64,000 nucleotides of DNA from Phormidium ambiguum IAM M-71 (GTDB lineage: Bacteria; Cyanobacteriota; Cyanobacteriia; Cyanobacteriales; Aerosakkonemataceae): positions 1 through 64,000 of the forward strand of contig NZ_MRCE01000024.1 in assembly GCF_001904725.1 (NCBI RefSeq), written 5' to 3'. Numbering within the stretch: position 1 is the stretch's first letter; the number at the start of each line of letters is the position of its first letter. The notes beneath the pieces are model-generated. The model did not search any database. It saw only the letters and a list, made by a program, of their open reading frames with translations, and was not told where the DNA came from. The position numbers and the translations under genes are program-made. This document shows, one piece after another, positions 9,914 to 19,238 of the stretch.

Positions 9914-9939
9914 GAATAATTAGCGATCGCTAATTATTC
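9914..9939. promoter_or_regulatory. Perfect 26-bp palindrome centred on HIP1, upstream of the P450 gene
   Basis: The left arm GAATAATTAGCGA and right arm TCGCTAATTATTC are exact reverse complements, with GCGATCGC at the centre. The element ends 15 nt before the P450 start, immediately before the ribosome site CAGGAGA (9941-9947). It could be a repressor operator or an mRNA hairpin that influences initiation. The symmetry is seen directly; a regulatory role is inference. Confidence 0.55.
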
Positions 9940-9954
9940 CCAGGAGAAATTAAC

Positions 9955-11349
9955 ATGGTAAAAATATCAGAAACTCAGCAAGTACAACCAATTAAAAATT
10001 TACCTGACGGCCCCAAAACGCCTAGATTAATTCAAACAATTCGTGGCATCTTACAACCATTCAAATACCTAGAAAAATCCGCCAGAGAATACGGTGATTT
10101 TTATACAGTCAAATTTGCCGGATTCCCTAATCAAGTAGTTATTAGTAACCCTCAAGCAATTCAAGAAATATTTACCTCAGACTTCAAAACCTTTAATTCT
10201 GCCCAAGGAAACGAAGTTTTACGCCCTCTACTAGGTGAATACTCGATCGTCTTAAATGATGGTAACTATCATCAACAACAAAGAAAATTGTTACTGCCAT
10301 CATTTCATGGCGAAAGAATGAAAGCTTACGGTAAAACTATTTGTGAAATTACTCAACAAGTAATTAATCAATGGCAAATTGGACAAGTTTTCTCAGCACG
10401 AGAAGCTATGCAAGAAATTTCCTTAAGAATAATTTTACGCAGTGTATTTGGTTTAGATGAAGGCGAACGATACCACCAACTTCGGGAACTAATGGGAGAA
10501 CTTATAGATACTATAGGTTCACCTTTAAAATCTAGTTTTATTCTATTACCATTACTGCAAAAAGATTTAGGTGCCTGGAGTCCTTGGGGAAAATTTATCC
10601 GCCAAAAACAGCAAATCAACCAACTACTCACTGCCGAAATTCAAGAAAGAAAAGCCGCTAACGACTTCTCAAAAGAAGACATTCTCACATTAATGATGTC
10701 AGCAAAAGATGAAGCTGGCCAACCCATGACAGAAGCCGAATTAAGAGATGAATTAATGACGCTTTTGTTTGCCGGACATGAAACAACAGCCACAGCTTTA
10801 GCTTGGGCATTGTACTGGATTCATTATCTCCCAGAAGTCAAAACAAAATTACTCAATGAGCTAAATTCCCTGGGGAAAAATCCCGACTTAATGGAAATTA
10901 CCAAACTTCCTTACCTCAACGCTGTTTGTTGTGAAACCCTGCGAATTTACCCAGTAGTTTTATTTACTTTTCCGCGCATCGTCCAAAAACCAATCACAAT
11001 AATGGACTACGAATTTCAGCCAGGAACCATCCTCGCACCTTGCATTTATTTAGTACATCATCGAGAAGACTTATATCCCCAATCTAAACAATTTAAACCC
11101 GAACGTTTTCTGGAAAAACAATTCTCACCTTATGAATTTTTCCCCTTTGGCGGTGGCAATCGACGTTGTATAGGCATGGCATTCGCCATGTTTGAAATGA
11201 AATTAGTTTTAGCAACAATATTACAAAGTACAGAACTAAAACTTCTGGAAAATCATCTCGTATTACCTGTACGTCGTGGCGTTACTATGGCACCTGCCGG
11301 AGGAGTAAAAATGGCATTAACATCAAATTCAACTAAACTAGCTTCTTGA
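9955..11349 (+). CDS. Cytochrome P450, CYP110-like
   Basis: This 464-residue monooxygenase carries all three P450 signatures: the I-helix oxygen-activation motif AGHETTATAL (about residue 272), the ExxR pair in ETLRIYP (about 326) and the haem-thiolate loop FFPFGGGNRRCIGMA, with the axial Cys at about 405. There is no membrane anchor. Overall length and motifs fit the CYP110 group common in cyanobacteria, some of which hydroxylate fatty acids or alkanes; the substrate here is unknown. A CAGGAG ribosome site sits 8 nt before the ATG. It is monocistronic, followed by a MITE-like repeat, with redox partners not nearby. Confidence 0.9.
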   Translation: MVKISETQQVQPIKNLPDGPKTPRLIQTIRGILQPFKYLEKSAREYGDFYTVKFAGFPNQVVISNPQAIQEIFTSDFKTFNSAQGNEVLRPLLGEYSIVLNDGNYHQQQRKLLLPSFHGERMKAYGKTICEITQQVINQWQIGQVFSAREAMQEISLRIILRSVFGLDEGERYHQLRELMGELIDTIGSPLKSSFILLPLLQKDLGAWSPWGKFIRQKQQINQLLTAEIQERKAANDFSKEDILTLMMSAKDEAGQPMTEAELRDELMTLLFAGHETTATALAWALYWIHYLPEVKTKLLNELNSLGKNPDLMEITKLPYLNAVCCETLRIYPVVLFTFPRIVQKPITIMDYEFQPGTILAPCIYLVHHREDLYPQSKQFKPERFLEKQFSPYEFFPFGGGNRRCIGMAFAMFEMKLVLATILQSTELKLLENHLVLPVRRGVTMAPAGGVKMALTSNSTKLAS

Positions 11350-11386
11350 TAATTCAGGGATTAAAATACACGGTGACAACAAAGTA

Positions 11387-11490
11387 ATACCAATTCTTCA
11401 TGAAGACGCGCTTAATTAACCCCACCCCAAACCCCTCCCCGTAGACGGGGAGGGGCTATGATTAAGCGCAATTTTACAGATAATTGGTAT
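11387..11490. repeat. Complete MITE-like inverted-repeat element (104 bp)
   Basis: The ends are ATACCAATT and AATTGGTAT in inverted orientation. Inside are GCGCTTAAT / ATTAAGCGC and a central CCCCTCCCCG-TAGA-CGGGGAGGGG hairpin, so the entire element can fold on itself. It codes for nothing. A half copy lies at 46-100. Organisation suggests a non-autonomous mobile element. Confidence 0.7.
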
Positions 11491-11763
11491 AAGTTGTAGG
11501 GTGCGTTAAAACTTCAAACTTTGATGCTTATTTTCAAATTTAATATCTGACGCACCTGACTAATTGTGCCAGTTGCGTAATTTCTAAATATCTCTCAAAT
11601 AAATTTTGCCATCGAAAATCAAAAATTACAAATCCAAAATAGAAAGGCGCTATATTGCTATTTGTGCTTACTCACTAGTAGTTGAGTTAATGTATCGCAA
11701 CTCAAAGCTAGATTACAAAGCATCCACCAGATAGTTAAGTCAAAACAAAGGAACTTTTATCGC
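11491..11763. other. Intergenic region before the CHRD-RTX gene
   Basis: It holds a second inverted repeat (GGTGCGT at 11500-11506 with ACGCACC at 11550-11556), an A-rich tract of TCAAAAATTACAAATCCAAAAT style at 11616-11641, and about 100 nt before the ATG with no distinctive motif. I see no gene in it. Confidence 0.5.
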
Positions 11764-13830
11764 ATGGCAAATGCTTTCCAATCAACCTTAACTGGCAATC
11801 AAGAACCAACTCCCACAGGTTCCAAATCTACAGGTTTTGCCAGTATGGAACTCAACAAAGCAGGGGACGCACTCAGCTACAGCATTACAGTTACAGGATT
11901 AGACTTTGGGCCGATTTTAGGCAAAGCACCTCAAACTCCCAGCGATGCTGATGATGTCATTTCCATGCACTTTCATGCTGCGCCTCGTGGTAGTGAAGGC
12001 CCTGTTGTGTTTGGGATATTAAACCCCAGTCAAGATAATGATGACTTGCAGGTAACAATTAATCCCAATGGTACAACCAAAATTTCAGGAATTTGGGAAA
12101 CAACTGACCCAGCTAATAAAGCTTTGAGTGATTTTGTTCCGGTTTTAAAATCTTTGACATCTGGCAAAGATAGCAATTTATACATTAATATTCACAGCAC
12201 AACTTTTAAAGGTGGTGAAATTCGCGGTCAAGTCACTGCTGCTAAAGATGACATCATTGTGGGAACTGATGGCGATGATGTTCTAACAGGTACGGAAGCA
12301 AATGACACCATTTTTGGTGGTGGTGGAAAAGATGCTATTTCCGGTCTTGGTGGTAATGATTTACTTAATGGTAATAAAGGTAATGATGCGATCGATGGCG
12401 GTTTAGGCAACGATACCATTTTCGGCGGCCAAGATAACGATAATATCTTAGGCAATGAAGGAGACGACCTTCTCTTTGGCGAATTAGGAATCGACACCAT
12501 CATCGGCGGTAAAGGCAAAGATGTAATCTACGGAAATCAAGGCAAAGACCTGATCAACGGAGGTGATGACAACGACACTCTCCTGGGTGGTAAAGACGAA
12601 GATATTCTGTTCGGTGAAGCGGGAAATGATGTCTTATTTGGTGACACCGGAAATGATAGCCTTTATGGTCTGGATGGTGATGATGTCATTTTCGCCAATC
12701 AAGGCAGTGATTTTCTCGACGGGGGTAAAGGAAAAGATTCCCTCTTTGGCGGTAAGGACAATGACTCGATTTCCGGTGTAGCTGGCGACGATCTAATTTT
12801 TGGCGATGGCGGAGATGATACTATCTCAGGTGGTGAAGATGACGACCTGATCTTCGGCAATATTGGCAAAGACAGCATAAGTGGTGGCAAAGGTGAAGAC
12901 ACCATCTATGGTGGCAAAGACAATGACATCATCTCCGGTAACGAAGATGACGACTTTTTGACTGGCGACTTCGGAGACGACAGCATTGTAGGCGGTGAAA
13001 ATGAAGACACCCTCTACGGTAATGCAGGTAAAGACACCTTAGATGGTGGTCTTGGTCAAGATATTCTGTATGGCGGTAAAGATGATGATATTATCTCCGG
13101 GGGCGGTAGCGATGACTCGCTATTTGGCGACTTCGGAAATGATAGTCTTTCCGGTGGCGATGGCGAAGATGTGCTCAATGGTGGTGATGGTGACGACACC
13201 ATTAATGCAGGCGCAGGTGATAATGGCGCGTATGGCGGGAAAGGCGATGATATCTTGATTGGTGGTACTGGTCAGGATTTCCTCAGTGGGGATAAAGGAA
13301 ATGATTCCCTATTGGGAGGTAAAGGTAGCGATATCCTCGTTGGTGGTCAAGGTGCAGATTCTCTGTTTGGTGAAGAGAATGATGATAATTTGTCTGGTAA
13401 TAGCGAAAATGATTACTTAGTTGGTGGAACTGGTAATGATGCGCTAGACGGAGGAATCGGGAAAGATACCTTAATTGGAAGTGCAATTAATGGTAAGGAT
13501 TTCTTGCCTGGTAGAGGCGAAATTGATAGTTTGTCTGGTGGACTTGATGCTGATTTGTTTGTGTTAGGAAATAGCAGCAAAGTATTCTATGAAGATAGCA
13601 ATCCTGCCAATCCTGGTGTAGAAGATTATGCCTTGATTCTCGATTTCCAAGCTGGCAAAGATATCATTCAGCTTAAAGGTAAGGCGGCTGATTATTTGTT
13701 CCAAGATACAACGGGAAGTTTACCGCAAGGAAAAGGTATTTTCTTGAAAACTGGGGATGCGACTGAACTAATTGCGATCGTACAAGGCGATGATAATTTA
13801 CTAGCAAATAATTCCTTTAAGTTTGTTTAG
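11764..13830 (+). CDS. CHRD-domain RTX (hemolysin-type calcium-binding) protein
   Basis: This 688-residue protein has an N-terminal CHRD domain (residues 1-158, with the MHFHAAPRG and NIHSTTFKGGEIRGQV motifs). It is followed by about 45 consecutive glycine- and aspartate-rich nonapeptides of the GGxGxDxL type (residues about 160-600), which form calcium-binding beta-rolls. A non-repetitive C-terminal domain of about 90 residues follows. It lacks an N-terminal signal peptide, as expected for type I secretion with a C-terminal signal. The HlyB/HlyD-type pair at 19239-24239 is a likely exporter by proximity. The function outside the cell is unknown; adhesion or surface layer are options. Confidence 0.85.
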   Translation: MANAFQSTLTGNQEPTPTGSKSTGFASMELNKAGDALSYSITVTGLDFGPILGKAPQTPSDADDVISMHFHAAPRGSEGPVVFGILNPSQDNDDLQVTINPNGTTKISGIWETTDPANKALSDFVPVLKSLTSGKDSNLYINIHSTTFKGGEIRGQVTAAKDDIIVGTDGDDVLTGTEANDTIFGGGGKDAISGLGGNDLLNGNKGNDAIDGGLGNDTIFGGQDNDNILGNEGDDLLFGELGIDTIIGGKGKDVIYGNQGKDLINGGDDNDTLLGGKDEDILFGEAGNDVLFGDTGNDSLYGLDGDDVIFANQGSDFLDGGKGKDSLFGGKDNDSISGVAGDDLIFGDGGDDTISGGEDDDLIFGNIGKDSISGGKGEDTIYGGKDNDIISGNEDDDFLTGDFGDDSIVGGENEDTLYGNAGKDTLDGGLGQDILYGGKDDDIISGGGSDDSLFGDFGNDSLSGGDGEDVLNGGDGDDTINAGAGDNGAYGGKGDDILIGGTGQDFLSGDKGNDSLLGGKGSDILVGGQGADSLFGEENDDNLSGNSENDYLVGGTGNDALDGGIGKDTLIGSAINGKDFLPGRGEIDSLSGGLDADLFVLGNSSKVFYEDSNPANPGVEDYALILDFQAGKDIIQLKGKAADYLFQDTTGSLPQGKGIFLKTGDATELIAIVQGDDNLLANNSFKFV

Positions 13831-13834
13831 TTAA

Positions 13835-13912
13835 TTGTCATTTGTTAATTGTTATTTGTCATTAGTCATTGGTTATAAATTTACATTAACAATGGCTGAT
13901 GACAGATGACAA
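13835..13912. repeat. GTCATTTGTTAATTG / GTCATTAGTCATT repeat tract with inverted copy
   Basis: Degenerate units of TTGTCATTTGTTAATTG and GTCATTAGTCATTGG are followed by the complementary GGCTGATGACAGATGACAA, so the transcript could fold. The same repeat style appears at 22260-22312. It lies after the RTX gene and may end its transcript. Confidence 0.55.
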
Positions 13913-14029
13913 TTTTTTTTCGATTCATGGTGGATTAATTAATCAAGTTTACTTATTACCATAAGTATTAGAAAGCCATTTTTCTAATTCCTGAGCATAG
14001 CATAAAAGAAAAAATCAACATTGGCTTAC

Positions 14030-14419
14030 CTACTTGAGAGTTTGCACATCAGGATAAGCCAAAATCTTTGTATCAGCAGTCAATAACGGACAGCCATTAA
14101 TTCTGGCAGTAGCTACAATAATTTGGTCAGCCGGATCACGGTGAAAACCTGTTAGTTTAGTTGATTCAATAATTATCGGAATTGTCAGGTTAATTAGCTG
14201 CACTCCCGGATAAGCTAAAGCTGTTGTTATCCACTCTTCAACTGTAACTGGTAAAGTAAGTCTGCTATTTTCTACTAATTTAGCAACTTCCCAACAAGAA
14301 ATAATGCTTACTCCTAAGCCTTGAGATTCATATTGTTGCAGCCAGTTTTGATGTTTTTGGGTCAGTCTCACATCATTTTGAACCCACCAAACCCATATAT
14401 GAGTATCCAAGACTATCAT
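14030..14419 (-). CDS. PIN-domain toxin, VapC type
   Basis: The preferred start is the ATG at 14419 (MIVLDTHIWVWW, 129 residues), which overlaps the antitoxin stop as ATGA. The PIN fold acidic residues are present: Asp in VLDTHIW, Glu in SCWEVAKL, Asp in DPADQIIVATA and Asp in LLTADTKIL. VapC toxins are ribonucleases that cleave tRNA or rRNA when free of antitoxin. The protein is complete. An upstream in-frame start at 14434 is possible but would deepen the overlap. Confidence 0.85.
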   Translation of the reverse strand: MIVLDTHIWVWWVQNDVRLTQKHQNWLQQYESQGLGVSIISCWEVAKLVENSRLTLPVTVEEWITTALAYPGVQLINLTIPIIIESTKLTGFHRDPADQIIVATARINGCPLLTADTKILAYPDVQTLK

Positions 14420-14751
14420 TGTAGCGCTTCCCAATCTTCTAAAGACGTAGCAGAATCAAATGGATCTTCATAGGAATATGGTTGTTTGCTACGCAAAGGA
14501 TAAGGATTTAAATCTATAGGTTGAGAATGACCTTCTGAAATAGGTGTGGTCATAACTTTTTCGTTGGTAGGAATAGAACTCTCTTTCCTTCTTTTTCTCC
14601 TTGCTCTCTTAATAATTATCTCAACTGATTGATCGCCGTGTCGTCTTCTCTTTATGCTCACTTCAACTAATTCACCAGCCCGAAATGGTAAATTATTTAA
14701 TATTAAAGTTCCATTTTCAGTTAAAGTTGTTTCTATCTTGTGTATTGTCAT
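14416..14751 (-). CDS. Putative antitoxin of the PIN toxin
   Basis: This 111-residue protein opens with a short beta-rich region (TLTENGTLILNNLPFRAGEL) typical of small cyanobacterial proteins encoded directly before PIN toxins. It is followed by a very basic segment (about residues 33-55: KRRR, KRARRKRRK) and an acidic, aromatic C-terminus (YSYEDPFDSATSLEDWEAL). The C-terminus probably wraps around the toxin, as in other VapB proteins. Its stop overlaps the toxin start by 4 nt, indicating translational coupling. The basic stretch may bind the operator DNA or RNA; that is inference. Confidence 0.7.
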   Translation of the reverse strand: MTIHKIETTLTENGTLILNNLPFRAGELVEVSIKRRRHGDQSVEIIIKRARRKRRKESSIPTNEKVMTTPISEGHSQPIDLNPYPLRSKQPYSYEDPFDSATSLEDWEALQ

Positions 14752-14886
14752 ATTTAATTTTCAACCTGTTTTTAGTCAAGGTGCAAATGGCTGTATCTGT
14801 TGTAACCCACATTCCGCCAATTATGTGATGGTGCATTAGCTATAGCTTTTCTTGAATGCCACAGGCTATACGCACCCTACAAAAGA

Positions 14887-17523
14887 TCAAACAAACAATT
14901 CCGGCACTCTACTTTTTAATTCGGCGTTTAATCTGGGTAAATCTTGGCGCATTTTTAAATACCAGTCTTGACGCTGGCGGTAATGTTGGGAAAGTAGGCG
15001 ATTGTTTTTTACCCAATCATAAGCATTTTGGGCAATGTTTTGTCGCCATTCTGTTTCAGCAATTAACTTTCTTAATTTCTCTTCAAACTCGGATACTGAA
15101 TGATAAATTAATCCGGTTTTTCCTTCAATAATTGAGGCTTCGTAAACTGTTGGACTGGCTAAAACTGCTACTCCATGTCCGGCGCATTCAATGAATTTGA
15201 GGTCGGATTTCATGCTGTTGAATCTGGTGGGATTCAAGGGTAAGATGGCAATGTCGCAGGTATGAAGGATTTCTTGATATCTTTCGTAAGCACAGAAGGA
15301 TTCAAATTCTTTTTGAGGTGTTTCTAAGGCATCAAAAAACTTTCGATCGTGCAGGATTCGCACGCGAATACGATCGCCAAATTCCCCTAACACCTTGTTA
15401 ATTATAGGCATAATTTCTGCCCAATCTTCTTCTCGATTTAATGCACCAAAAAACAAAGTAACTGGTGCATCTGCTTCATAATTTCTCGCAGTCGGTAAAT
15501 AAGCTAATTGATTCTGAAAAACTACTACATTGGGATTTATTCTCCGCAAAAATTCGGCTAAAGGTTCGGTAGAAGTTTGCACGCAATGACAAGCACTATA
15601 ACTGAAAAATTGATTGTCTTCATGCACGGGCCAACGTAGCGGATCGTCGTCAATTTCTGCGACAATTAAATAACCTCGACGCAGCAATTCTTGGAGTTTG
15701 GGAATATCAGTTTCTTTCTGTAAAAATGCTCTTTGCCAAATGAAAACTTTCTCTTCTTCCGGTCTACCAATGCCTAAGTTAGCGGTTTTTACTGTAGCTA
15801 CTGCGCGAACTCTGGGAATTGTAGCACTTAATTGGTCTGGTTCTAAAACTCTAACGCGATCGCACGCCAACGGAGCCATTAAAATAGTTTGAATTAGTAA
15901 AGGTTTAGATGCGATCGGAGTTTTAGTTGCTCGAACTACATATTGTAATGCTGAAGTTTTTACAGCAAAATCATTTGTTTCCAACCCCAAACTATTAATA
16001 ACTGGAGCCATTATTTGCTGGAATTTCTGATAAGTCTCATTTTGTCTTCCTCTCGGTTGCACATCGTAAATTTGCAATCCTACGGAAGTAAATAATTGCT
16101 TAATTGTATCTAAAGCAAAAAAGCGTAAATGAGTCCGATCTAACAAGCCTTCATCTTCATATTCCCATTTTCCTTGCAACAATCGCAGGATTAAACTCCA
16201 GTGTTGTACGTTCGGAATACAAGCTAAAACTTGACCATTTGTTTGCAAACATTTTAAATGATCTTTGAGGATTGCCCAAGGATCGACTAAATGTTCTAAT
16301 ACATCGCCATAGACCAAACAATCTGCTACATTTTCGCCAATTTCAGCAGCTAGATTTAAGTTTTCTACACTTCCTGTTATTACCTTATCTAATCTGGTTG
16401 CGGCAATTTTTGCCGCAGTTTCATTTAATTCAACGCCGATATATTTACAATGAGGATTAATTCTTTTATACTGTTCTCCTAATGCTCCTGCGCCACAACC
16501 AATTTCAACAATTATTTTGGCATCTGCGGGCAAAAGCCTGAGTAAATCAGGATTAGCTCGATTGTAATAATCAGGTACAGATGCAGAACTAACAATCGCT
16601 GGTTGAATCGCTAAATTTGCTGCCTGAGAAACTTTAATTTCTTCCTGTACTACCTTACCGCTTTGTTCCTCTTCAGAAGTTCCTAAAAATCTTTGACTCC
16701 AAGCATTTCCGTAATGTTCAAGTTCCAAAAAATTGGCATTTTGGGGAACGGGTTTGTAAACGCGAAAAGTCCGCATGATTCCAAGAGTTGCGGCACTTTC
16801 TAAAGGGCTAAAAAAACTTGTGTTGCGATCGAGAAAATGCGGTTGTTGCGTCCAATAATTCATTTGGGCAACATTAAGAAAATAACAACCAGAATGCGGA
16901 TTAGTAGCCCGACGAAAAACTACAGTTTGTCCGAGAATTTGTCCTAGCAGTTCTGGTTGATCTTCCAGGTTTTGAAAATCAGCAGTGAACAAGGGGGATA
17001 AGTTGCCATCAATGTAAACTTTTTTGCTGTTTCCCGGAGGAGAAATTTCGTAACGATTTGGTTGGAGTAAAGCATTATCCCCAGCTTGTTTGTTAAACCA
17101 ATTAAGTTTGGCAAAGAACCAAGGGTCGTGCAAAATTATATCATCTTCTAAAAAACAAAAATAATCGTAACCACCAAGGCAATCACGAAGTAATGCTTGA
17201 CACTCAAAGCCGAGTAACATTGATTCGGCATTGGTGCGATAATGTTTATATAAGTCAGAAGGTAAGGTTAGTCGATCTAGGAGATGCTGATTTTTGGTGG
17301 TACAAATAACTATATCTATATTGTGTAATTGGGATTGATTCGCTGGTTTTCCTGCACCTTGAGCAATATCAATACTAATCTGGGATTTGCCAAATAATTT
17401 GTGTAAGGATGTGATGCAAGCAGTGAGTGCTTGTATCCGAGGTTGAGGATCTTTACCCTGTGAACCATACTGACCATTTTCAGTGGGTTGGTAAAAGTGA
17501 GCAATTGTGAACAGAATTCGCAT
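14887..17523 (-). CDS. Three-domain glycosyltransferase-methyltransferase-glycosyltransferase protein
   Basis: This is an 878-residue fusion. Residues 1-300 look like a GT-A glycosyltransferase, with an acidic metal-binding motif in FLEDDIIL (about residue 126). Residues 315-530 are a class I SAM-dependent methyltransferase with motif [12 protein letters not shown] (about 341), followed by IGVEL and VYGDVLEHL. Residues 545-878 resemble a GT-B glycosyltransferase, ending with the nucleotide-sugar region [14 protein letters not shown]. Such fusions occur in bacterial surface-glycan synthesis, so stepwise addition and methylation of sugars is a reasonable role. It is convergent with nothing and stands 134 nt from a divergent methyltransferase gene. 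Confidence 0.8.
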   Translation of the reverse strand: MRILFTIAHFYQPTENGQYGSQGKDPQPRIQALTACITSLHKLFGKSQISIDIAQGAGKPANQSQLHNIDIVICTTKNQHLLDRLTLPSDLYKHYRTNAESMLLGFECQALLRDCLGGYDYFCFLEDDIILHDPWFFAKLNWFNKQAGDNALLQPNRYEISPPGNSKKVYIDGNLSPLFTADFQNLEDQPELLGQILGQTVVFRRATNPHSGCYFLNVAQMNYWTQQPHFLDRNTSFFSPLESAATLGIMRTFRVYKPVPQNANFLELEHYGNAWSQRFLGTSEEEQSGKVVQEEIKVSQAANLAIQPAIVSSASVPDYYNRANPDLLRLLPADAKIIVEIGCGAGALGEQYKRINPHCKYIGVELNETAAKIAATRLDKVITGSVENLNLAAEIGENVADCLVYGDVLEHLVDPWAILKDHLKCLQTNGQVLACIPNVQHWSLILRLLQGKWEYEDEGLLDRTHLRFFALDTIKQLFTSVGLQIYDVQPRGRQNETYQKFQQIMAPVINSLGLETNDFAVKTSALQYVVRATKTPIASKPLLIQTILMAPLACDRVRVLEPDQLSATIPRVRAVATVKTANLGIGRPEEEKVFIWQRAFLQKETDIPKLQELLRRGYLIVAEIDDDPLRWPVHEDNQFFSYSACHCVQTSTEPLAEFLRRINPNVVVFQNQLAYLPTARNYEADAPVTLFFGALNREEDWAEIMPIINKVLGEFGDRIRVRILHDRKFFDALETPQKEFESFCAYERYQEILHTCDIAILPLNPTRFNSMKSDLKFIECAGHGVAVLASPTVYEASIIEGKTGLIYHSVSEFEEKLRKLIAETEWRQNIAQNAYDWVKNNRLLSQHYRQRQDWYLKMRQDLPRLNAELKSRVPELFV

Positions 17524-17656
17524 GAAATTTGTTAAGGTCGCCTGAAACCTAAATAATTGCTAATAAATTGTAAAGAATTTTGTGCGATTTTTGGCAATTT
17601 CCGATCGAAAAGATCAAGATCTTGTTTAGAAACATATAACAATTAGTATTTAGAAG

Positions 17657-18229
17657 ATGAGTCGATACGACTTTACCGGAATTTTAGAATGGGATCGAAT
17701 CGAAGGCTGGTTTAACTTACCACAAGCAGTCGCTTTGCAAAAAATTGTTAAAAGTTTACCTGTTGGGTCGAAAGTAGTGGAATTAGGTTCATATAAAGGG
17801 CGAAGTAGTGTAGCGATCGCATCTGTTCTACCTACTGAGAGCATATTATACTGTGTCGATCATTTTCAAGGCTCGGAAGAACACACAAAGTCCAACCTAG
17901 ATGTAACTAATTTACTAGAAACCTTTACCAAGAACATAGAGCAATTTGGAGTAAAAGATAAAATTTGTACTTTAGCAATGACTACGACCCAAGCAGCTGC
18001 TAAGTTTGATCCAGAGACCATAGACTTAGTTTTTGTAGATGCTGCCCATGATTATGATTCTGTTAAAAGCGATCTACTTAACTGGTATCCGAAAATCAAG
18101 CCGGGGGGATTTCTGCTCTGTGATGATTATGAAGTAGGATGGCCGGGAGTCATGCGGGCTGTTAAAACGATGGGTTTAGAGGGTACTGTATTAGCAGAAT
18201 CATTGTGGATGCACCAAAAACCAAAGTAG
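17657..18229 (+). CDS. Class I SAM-dependent methyltransferase (Methyltransf_24 type)
   Basis: This 190-residue protein has motif I VVELGSYKGRSSVAIA (about residues 40-55), an acidic motif II in YCVDHFQGSEEH and the late motif DLVFVDAAHDYDSVKSDL. That is the compact Methyltransf_24 pattern, which includes O-methyltransferases on sugars and small molecules. The acceptor is not identifiable. It lies 19 nt before the parvulin gene on the same strand, and divergent to the three-domain sugar enzyme, which suggests a glycan substrate. Confidence 0.8.
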   Translation: MSRYDFTGILEWDRIEGWFNLPQAVALQKIVKSLPVGSKVVELGSYKGRSSVAIASVLPTESILYCVDHFQGSEEHTKSNLDVTNLLETFTKNIEQFGVKDKICTLAMTTTQAAAKFDPETIDLVFVDAAHDYDSVKSDLLNWYPKIKPGGFLLCDDYEVGWPGVMRAVKTMGLEGTVLAESLWMHQKPK

Positions 18230-18248
18230 AAAGTATAAATCGGAAGTG

Positions 18249-19070
18249 ATGACAATAGTATTTCAAGCGGGCGAGGAAAAAATTCAACCTAAAGAGATGC
18301 TGGAAATGATGACTCGTTACCAGCTGATGCCGCAGTTTTTACGGGGATTGATTATCGATAAAGCGATCGCAGATATCCCATACACTGAGGAGGAAATGCT
18401 TTCAGCAGTTGCCCAAATTGAAGCACAGTATCAACTGAATAGTCCAGAAGCTAAGGCAACTTGGCTGCAAAACCAAGGACTCACTGCGGAACAGTTACAA
18501 GAATTATCAGTGCGTCCCCTGCGATTGGAAAAATATAAACAAGCTAATTGGGGAAATAAAATCGAGAATTATTTTCTCACGCGCAAACCCTATCTCGACC
18601 AAGTAGTTTATTCCTTAATTCGGACGAAAGATTTGGGTTTGGCAAACGAAATTTATTTCCGCATTCAAGAAGGCGAACAGTCTTTTGCAGAATTAGCCGA
18701 AAAATATTCTCAAGGGCCTGAAGCTAAAAGTGGAGGTTTACTAGGCCCGGTTTCGATTAAGCAACCCCATCCCTTGATTAGTCAATTGCTAGCTGTTAGC
18801 CAACCTGGTCAACTTTGGCCACCTAGAGCTTTGGCTGAATGGTTTGTAATTATTAGACTGGAAAAGAATGTCCCTGCCCAACTCGACGATGCGATGCGTC
18901 GCCGTTTAATGGATGAGATGTTTGAAAGTTGGTTGGCGGAACAAATTAAGCAAATGGGGCCGATTAAAGTAATAGATATGGAGAAGGAAACATCAGAAAC
19001 CGCAGCAGCAACAGAAAATCACGAAACTTCGGATCGTCAAGCCCCTGTGCCTCTAACTAGTGAGGTGTGA
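18249..19070 (+). CDS. Parvulin-type (PpiC) peptidylprolyl isomerase
   Basis: The frame has GTG at 18246 followed directly by ATG at 18249; I take the ATG (273 residues). Residues about 1-105 are helical and SurA/trigger-factor-like. Residues about 110-205 form the parvulin domain, with SFAELAEKYSQGPEAKSGG and the LGPV strand. There is no signal peptide, so it may act in the cytoplasm. Its position 168 nt before the type I secretion ABC gene is a recurring cyanobacterial arrangement and suggests that it handles the secreted substrate before export. The C-terminal 40 residues are low-complexity and polar. Confidence 0.8.
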   Translation: MTIVFQAGEEKIQPKEMLEMMTRYQLMPQFLRGLIIDKAIADIPYTEEEMLSAVAQIEAQYQLNSPEAKATWLQNQGLTAEQLQELSVRPLRLEKYKQANWGNKIENYFLTRKPYLDQVVYSLIRTKDLGLANEIYFRIQEGEQSFAELAEKYSQGPEAKSGGLLGPVSIKQPHPLISQLLAVSQPGQLWPPRALAEWFVIIRLEKNVPAQLDDAMRRRLMDEMFESWLAEQIKQMGPIKVIDMEKETSETAAATENHETSDRQAPVPLTSEV

Positions 19071-19194
19071 GAGGTAAGGAAACGAGAGGAAAAGGAGAAG
19101 TTAATCTAACTCAAACTTTCTTCTACCTTCCCTCACCAAAATGTCCGGTTTTAGACCAGATAGCTGCATGAAGGCATAATATTAAGCGAAAAAC

Positions 19195-19236
19195 CCAATC
19201 AAAAATCGAAAATCTAAAATCAAAGATCTAAAATTC
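19195..19236. repeat. A-rich AAAATCAAAAATC tract
   Basis: Imprecise tandem units of the ATCAAAAATCGAAAATCTAA type precede the secretion ABC gene. A similar tract occurs inside the recO reading frame at 36474-36515. Confidence 0.5.
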
Positions 19237-19238
19237 TT

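Noticed and set aside
12228-13486. Several short frames on both strands inside the RTX gene
   Set aside because: They are products of the repetitive Gly/Asp codon pattern read in other frames; none has its own start site or a natural protein composition.
12240-13500. Regular DNA repetition resembling a CRISPR array
   Set aside because: The periodicity is about 27 nt with degenerate units in frame, encoding GGxGxDxL nonapeptides; there are no constant repeats or unique spacers.
14856-15131. 91-codon plus-strand frame after the antitoxin
   Set aside because: It lies mostly antisense to the end of the three-domain glycosyltransferase gene and resembles nothing.
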